From NCBI GenBank assembly GCA_016191435.1, contig JACPOQ010000032.1, positions 248,001 through 312,000 on the forward strand: a DNA stretch of 64,000 nucleotides. The letters are read 5' to 3'. Source of the stretch: Chloroflexota bacterium (GTDB taxonomy: Bacteria > Chloroflexota > Dehalococcoidia > Tepidiformales > Tepidiformaceae). Each line of letters opens with the position of its first letter. The first letter of the stretch is position 1. This document shows positions 61,039 to 64,000 of this stretch, piece by piece. The notes under the pieces are model-generated. The model was given only the letters and a program-made list of their open reading frames with translations. It had not been told where the DNA came from and did no database searches. A program made the translations under genes and the position numbers.

Positions 61039-61650
61039 TCAGGGCTTGCCGGGCGTTTCGTTGCCGCCGAGGTAGCCGTCGAAGCGGCCTTCCATGTCCC
61101 ACAGCAGCCACCATTCGCGGCGAGCTTCCATGCGGATGAAGGACTGCTCGTTGCGGACGACGCGGGCCACCTCATCGAAGCCGGCGCGGTGGAAGCAGCG
61201 CTGCGCTCGCTCGTTCCATTCGAGCGTGTGCAGGTGGATCAAGCGGAAGGGGAGCGCCGCCCAGATGTGGCGGAGGAAGAGGATGGTCGCGGCCGTGCCG
61301 GCGCCACGCCCACGCCAGCTTTCCGGACCGATGCTGATGCCGAACTCGGCGGTCTGGGCGGCGTGGTCGGCACGGTAATACATGATGTTGCCGATGTGGT
61401 CGCCGCCGGCAGACTCAATGGCAAAGGTAAGGCGGTCGGAAGAGGGATAGCGGATATCGTATTCGAGCTTGTGCAGGAATTCGCTGAACGGCGCGGTGAC
61501 AAGGGGGCCGCCATCGAAGCGCGCGACTTCCGGGTCCCGGCGCCACTGGAAGTCGTTCAGCGCATCGGACGGGTGCTTGTGGCGCAGCCGGATCAGGGGG
61601 CATTCGGCGACCACGAGACGGCTGAGGTCCGGCGGTGTCTCGAGAGTCAC
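61039..61650 (-). CDS. GNAT family N-acetyltransferase
   Basis: 203 aa from GTG 61650, which overlaps the NUDIX stop (GTGA); the track start adds 31 codons of unrelated sequence. RimJ/RimL-like GNAT core: IGNIMYYRADHAAQTAEFGISIGPESWRGRGAGTAATILFLRHIWAALPFRLIHLHTLEWNERAQRCFHRAGFDEVARVVRNEQSF, with the acetyl-CoA R/Q-x-x-G-x-G/A loop (WRGRGAG). Acceptor unknown, maybe protein N-termini or small amines. Second gene of the HEAT-NUDIX-GNAT run. Confidence 0.82.
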   Translation of the reverse strand: MTLETPPDLSRLVVAECPLIRLRHKHPSDALNDFQWRRDPEVARFDGGPLVTAPFSEFLHKLEYDIRYPSSDRLTFAIESAGGDHIGNIMYYRADHAAQTAEFGISIGPESWRGRGAGTAATILFLRHIWAALPFRLIHLHTLEWNERAQRCFHRAGFDEVARVVRNEQSFIRMEARREWWLLWDMEGRFDGYLGGNETPGKP

Positions 61651-62084
61651 GCGGCGCCATCCAGCAGCCGCACGGCGTCGTCGAGCATGCGGCGTTCGTT
61701 TTGATAACTGAGGAGCCGGCGCGCCCGTTCCAGGGGCATCCACTCGACGGCGTCGAACTCGTGGTCGTGGTCGGCGACATCACCGCCTGTGGGGGTCATG
61801 AGCCAGTGGTGGACGAACTTGTGGAAGCGGGTGCCGCCGGAGGTGAACCAGTACTCGATGGAGCCGATCTTTGGCCCAAGCGCCACTTCGAGGCCGGTCT
61901 CTTCGCGCACCTCGCGGAGGGCGGTCTGTTCGATGGCCTCGCCAGCATCCGGGGTGCCTTTGGGAAGCCCCCAGAGGCGCTGGCGGCCGCAGACGACGAC
62001 TTCGAGGCCGCCATCCGCCGCCTTCCGCCAAACGATGCCACCAGCGGAAACGGCGTCCTGGATGGGCAGCCTGCGCGCCGTCAT
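61647..62084 (-). CDS. NUDIX hydrolase
   Basis: 145 aa. The perfect Nudix box GTPDAGEAIEQTALREVREETGLEV (GX5EX7REUXEEXGU) is seen in 20-residue windows as GTPDAGEAIEQTALREVREE. Preceded by RLWGLPKG, typical of ADP-ribose/diadenosine pyrophosphatase-type members. It should clean up a nucleoside diphosphate derivative. ATG overlaps the HEAT gene stop (ATGA) and its stop overlaps the GNAT start. Confidence 0.9.
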   Translation of the reverse strand: MTARRLPIQDAVSAGGIVWRKAADGGLEVVVCGRQRLWGLPKGTPDAGEAIEQTALREVREETGLEVALGPKIGSIEYWFTSGGTRFHKFVHHWLMTPTGGDVADHDHEFDAVEWMPLERARRLLSYQNERRMLDDAVRLLDGAA

Positions 62085-63013
62085 GGCTGGCCGTTCCCGC
62101 CTTCCCGGGCGAGAAACAACGCCGCTTCGATGGCCTCATCGACGAGCTCTTCGGTGCCTTCCGGGGCGCGGCGCTTGAAGTCCCGCAGGAGTTCGAGCGC
62201 GGGTTCGCCACCGATCTCACCGAGCGCCGCCACGGTCGCCAGCAGGACCTCGGTGTCCTCATCGTCCAGGAGCTCTTCGAGGTATTCGATGCCGTCCTCC
62301 GAGCCGATGAGGCCGATCGAGGTCGCGGCTTCGAAGCGGAAGGCGGGGTCATCGGAGCGGGCCTGGTCGGCAAGGTATTCCAGCCAGCGGTCGTTGGCGG
62401 AATCGCCCATGGCGCGGACGGCGGCGACGCGCAGGCGGGGGTCGTCGTCATCATAGGCGTCGGTAATGAGGGCCTGGACCCACGGCAGGTCTCGCGGCCC
62501 GAGGGATTCGATGGCGGTGGCGCGCACATCGAAGGATTCGGTGGGGCGCGATGCCGCCTGGCGCAGGGCATCGATGACCGCGTCACCGAGTGCGTCGCCG
62601 ACCGCGGCGAACTCGCGCTGGACGACGACGGGCTTGAGCGCGGCGGCGGCCGCGGCCCGGACAGAAGCCTCGGGGTCGTCGCGGACGAGGATGGCCAGCC
62701 GTTCGGCGGCCGGGGGGTCTTCGTTCTCCCAGAGGGCTTCGGCGGCGCTCCGGCGGATGGCGGGCAGGGCATCCTCCAGCCCGATGCAGGCGAGGCGGAT
62801 GAAATCGAGATCGACGTTGTCTTCGCTCAGTTCGGCGGCGCGCACGAGAATCAGCTCGCGGATGCTGGCCGGGAGGCGGCCCCAGGCGCCCCGCACCTGC
62901 TCCACCTCCTCCTTGCCGAGGTCGGAGAACGCGGTGATATCGGTCGCGCTCGGATCGTTACCGGCCTGGAGGGACTCGAGCAGCTGGGTCAGTTGGCGCG
63001 GGCTCCTGGGCAC
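62081..63013 (-). CDS. HEAT-repeat protein
   Basis: 310 aa, GTG start. A string of helical HEAT/PBS-lyase-like repeats: IRRSAAEALWENEDPPAAERLAILVRDDPEASVRAAAAAALKPV, DVRATAIESLGPRDLPWVQALITDAYDDDDPRLRVAAVRAMGDS, FRFEAATSIGLIGSEDGIEYLEELLDDEDTEVLLATVAALGEIGG. An acidic, Ala-rich solenoid likely used as a protein-protein scaffold. No signal or membrane helix. First in the coupled HEAT-NUDIX-GNAT operon, 15 bp after gpsA's stop. Confidence 0.8.
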   Translation of the reverse strand: MPRSPRQLTQLLESLQAGNDPSATDITAFSDLGKEEVEQVRGAWGRLPASIRELILVRAAELSEDNVDLDFIRLACIGLEDALPAIRRSAAEALWENEDPPAAERLAILVRDDPEASVRAAAAAALKPVVVQREFAAVGDALGDAVIDALRQAASRPTESFDVRATAIESLGPRDLPWVQALITDAYDDDDPRLRVAAVRAMGDSANDRWLEYLADQARSDDPAFRFEAATSIGLIGSEDGIEYLEELLDDEDTEVLLATVAALGEIGGEPALELLRDFKRRAPEGTEELVDEAIEAALFLAREGGNGQP

Positions 63014-63028
63014 GATCGAAGTTTAGCA

Positions 63029-64000
63029 TCAGGCCCCGGCGGCGGCCTCCGCCTTCAGGGAGCGGCTGAGGAGCTCGCGCATCGCGCCGCGGGCATCCAC
63101 CTTGCCATCGAGCAGAGCGACCACCTGTGCAGTGATTGGCAGCTCGACGCCGGCAGTGTGGGCGAGCTCGAGGGCGACGGGTGCAGTGGCGGCGCCCTCG
63201 ACGGCTTCACCGATCTGGGCTTCGGCGTGGGCCTCGGAGAGGCCGGCGGCGAGAAGCTCGCCGAGCCGGCGGTTGCGGCTCAAAGGCGAATAGCACGTCG
63301 CGGCGAGGTCGCCGACGCCCGCGAGGCCCTGGAACGTCAGCGCTTGCGCGCCAAGCGCGCCGCCGAGTCGCGTCATCTCGGCGAGACCGCGCGTCATGAT
63401 TGCGGCCGTGGCGTTGGCGCCCATATCCAGGCCCGCCGAGACGCCGGCGGCGATGGCGATGATGTTCTTGAGCGCGCCGCCCAATTCCACGCCACAGACG
63501 TCGCCGGAGCTGTAGATGCGGAACGCCGGGCCTGCGAGCGCGTGCTGCCAGCGCTCGGCGGCGACAGGCGCCGGCGCGGCGACGACGGCTGCCGCGGGGA
63601 GCCCGCGGGCGATCTCGTGCGCAAGGTTCGGGCCGGAGATAACGGAGATGAGCGACGTGTCCCAGCCGGCGGCGGCGACCACTTCGCTCATGCGGCGGCG
63701 GGTGCCGTGTTCGAGGCCTTTCGCCCCCGAAAGGACAGGCAGGTGGCGGAGTACACGCAGGGGCGCGAGCGACGGCGCCACAGCCTGAGCGGGGACCGCG
63801 ACCACGAGCCCTTCGGCGGTTGCCGCGCGGGCGATGTCGGCGGTGGGCTCGACGCGTTCGGGGAGCACCAGCTCGGGGAGGCGCGCCAGGCCGCGGCGCC
63901 CGGCGACCGCGCGGGCTTCGTCATCGCTGCGGGTGAGGAGCAGCACGTGCGCGCCGTTGGCGGCTAGCAACGCCGAGAGCGTCACGCCCCAGGAGGTGGC
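63029..64000 (-). CDS. gpsA: NAD(P)H-dependent glycerol-3-phosphate dehydrogenase (5' end cut by window edge)
   Basis: The frame stays open to base 64,000 and reads ATSWGVTLSALLAANGAHVLLLTR, the Rossmann start; the first residues are outside the window and the track starts at an internal GTG. LPVLSGAKGLEHGTRRRMSEV, VISGPNLAHEIARGLPAAAVVA, GVELGGALKNIIAIAAGVSAGLDMGANATAAIMTRGLAEMTRL (catalytic Lys in GALKN), TFQGLAGVGDLAATCYSPLSRNRRLG are all GpsA signatures. Produces sn-glycerol-3-phosphate for phospholipids. Confidence 0.9.
   Translation of the reverse strand, partial: ATSWGVTLSALLAANGAHVLLLTRSDDEARAVAGRRGLARLPELVLPERVEPTADIARAATAEGLVVAVPAQAVAPSLAPLRVLRHLPVLSGAKGLEHGTRRRMSEVVAAAGWDTSLISVISGPNLAHEIARGLPAAAVVAAPAPVAAERWQHALAGPAFRIYSSGDVCGVELGGALKNIIAIAAGVSAGLDMGANATAAIMTRGLAEMTRLGGALGAQALTFQGLAGVGDLAATCYSPLSRNRRLGELLAAGLSEAHAEAQIGEAVEGAATAPVALELAHTAGVELPITAQVVALLDGKVDARGAMRELLSRSLKAEAAAGA

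Noticed and set aside
58614-61139. 841-aa plus-strand ORF
   Set aside because: Covers the antisense of a CoA-transferase and the nitronate monooxygenase, both with strong family motifs.
61871-63967. 698-aa plus-strand ORF
   Set aside because: Antisense shadow of NUDIX, HEAT and gpsA genes.

Overview
The window is one continuous stretch of very GC-rich bacterial chromosome, densely packed with genes on both strands, with many ATGA, GTGA and TGATG stop/start overlaps. No insertion sequence, phage gene, CRISPR array, rRNA or replication origin was found. The gene content suggests a free-living aerobic Chloroflexota (Dehalococcoidia or Tepidiformales-like). It includes a SufR-SufCBDSU operon, seven family III CoA-transferases, two luciferase-like monooxygenases, a TreT-type glycosyltransferase, a Cam-type carbonic anhydrase and RecG with an N-terminal extension. 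Actinobacteriota remain possible. The taxonomic call is inference from gene families only.

Layout. 1-2,086 (-): acoA-acoB and the first codons of acoX, encoding a thiamine-dependent 2-oxoacid/acetoin dehydrogenase E1. 2,087-2,413: regulatory intergenic with three palindromes. 2,414-4,430 (+): thiolase and a lipoprotein. 4,456-8,544 (-): malate dehydrogenase, two coupled CoA-transferases and an HxlR regulator; a divergent LLM monooxygenase follows. 9,705-17,000: stand-alone receiver, DNA polymerase IV with a LexA-type box, a HTH regulator, a DUF2231 membrane protein, a CrtC/AttH-like protein, a TreT-like glycosyltransferase and YihY. 17,018-23,268 (+): sufR-sufC-sufB-sufD-sufS-sufU-DUF59, the iron-sulfur cluster assembly operon. 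23,363-27,144 (+): PEP-mutase-like enzyme, then CoA-transferase / unknown / CoA-transferase. 27,337-32,819: the complete assimilatory sulfate pathway, sulfite reductase (-) divergent from cysH-cysC-cysD-cysN (+). 33,010-35,380: tRNA-Lys, tRNA-Leu, two peptide-ABC ATPases and a terminator.

35,407-38,684 (-): a small protein, a WYL regulator co-transcribed with two VOC proteins behind a doubled palindromic operator, and an acyl-CoA dehydrogenase. 38,881-43,471: membrane-anchored carbonic anhydrase, GMC oxidoreductase, CoA-transferase, metallophosphoesterase. 43,485-48,312: rpe (-), then degV-recG-hydrolase (+). 48,328-52,231: DinB-like protein, small unknowns, mobA, M48-type peptidase, flavodoxin, FMN reductase. 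52,492-57,212 (+): a five-gene oxidative catabolic cluster (acyl-CoA dehydrogenase, hydrolase, LLM monooxygenase, CMD protein, hydrolase). 57,313-60,977 (-): two coupled CoA-transferases and a nitronate monooxygenase-like enzyme. 61,039-64,000 (-): GNAT, NUDIX, HEAT-repeat protein and gpsA, cut by the window edge.

Together the genes point to acyl-CoA based oxidation of organic acids or xenobiotics, with self-contained sulfur assimilation feeding Fe-S cluster assembly. Promoter reading suggests that several transcripts begin at or next to the start codon (leaderless). The most informative non-coding signals are the palindromic operators next to acoA, the HxlR gene, dinB, sufR, cysH and the VOC-WYL operon.
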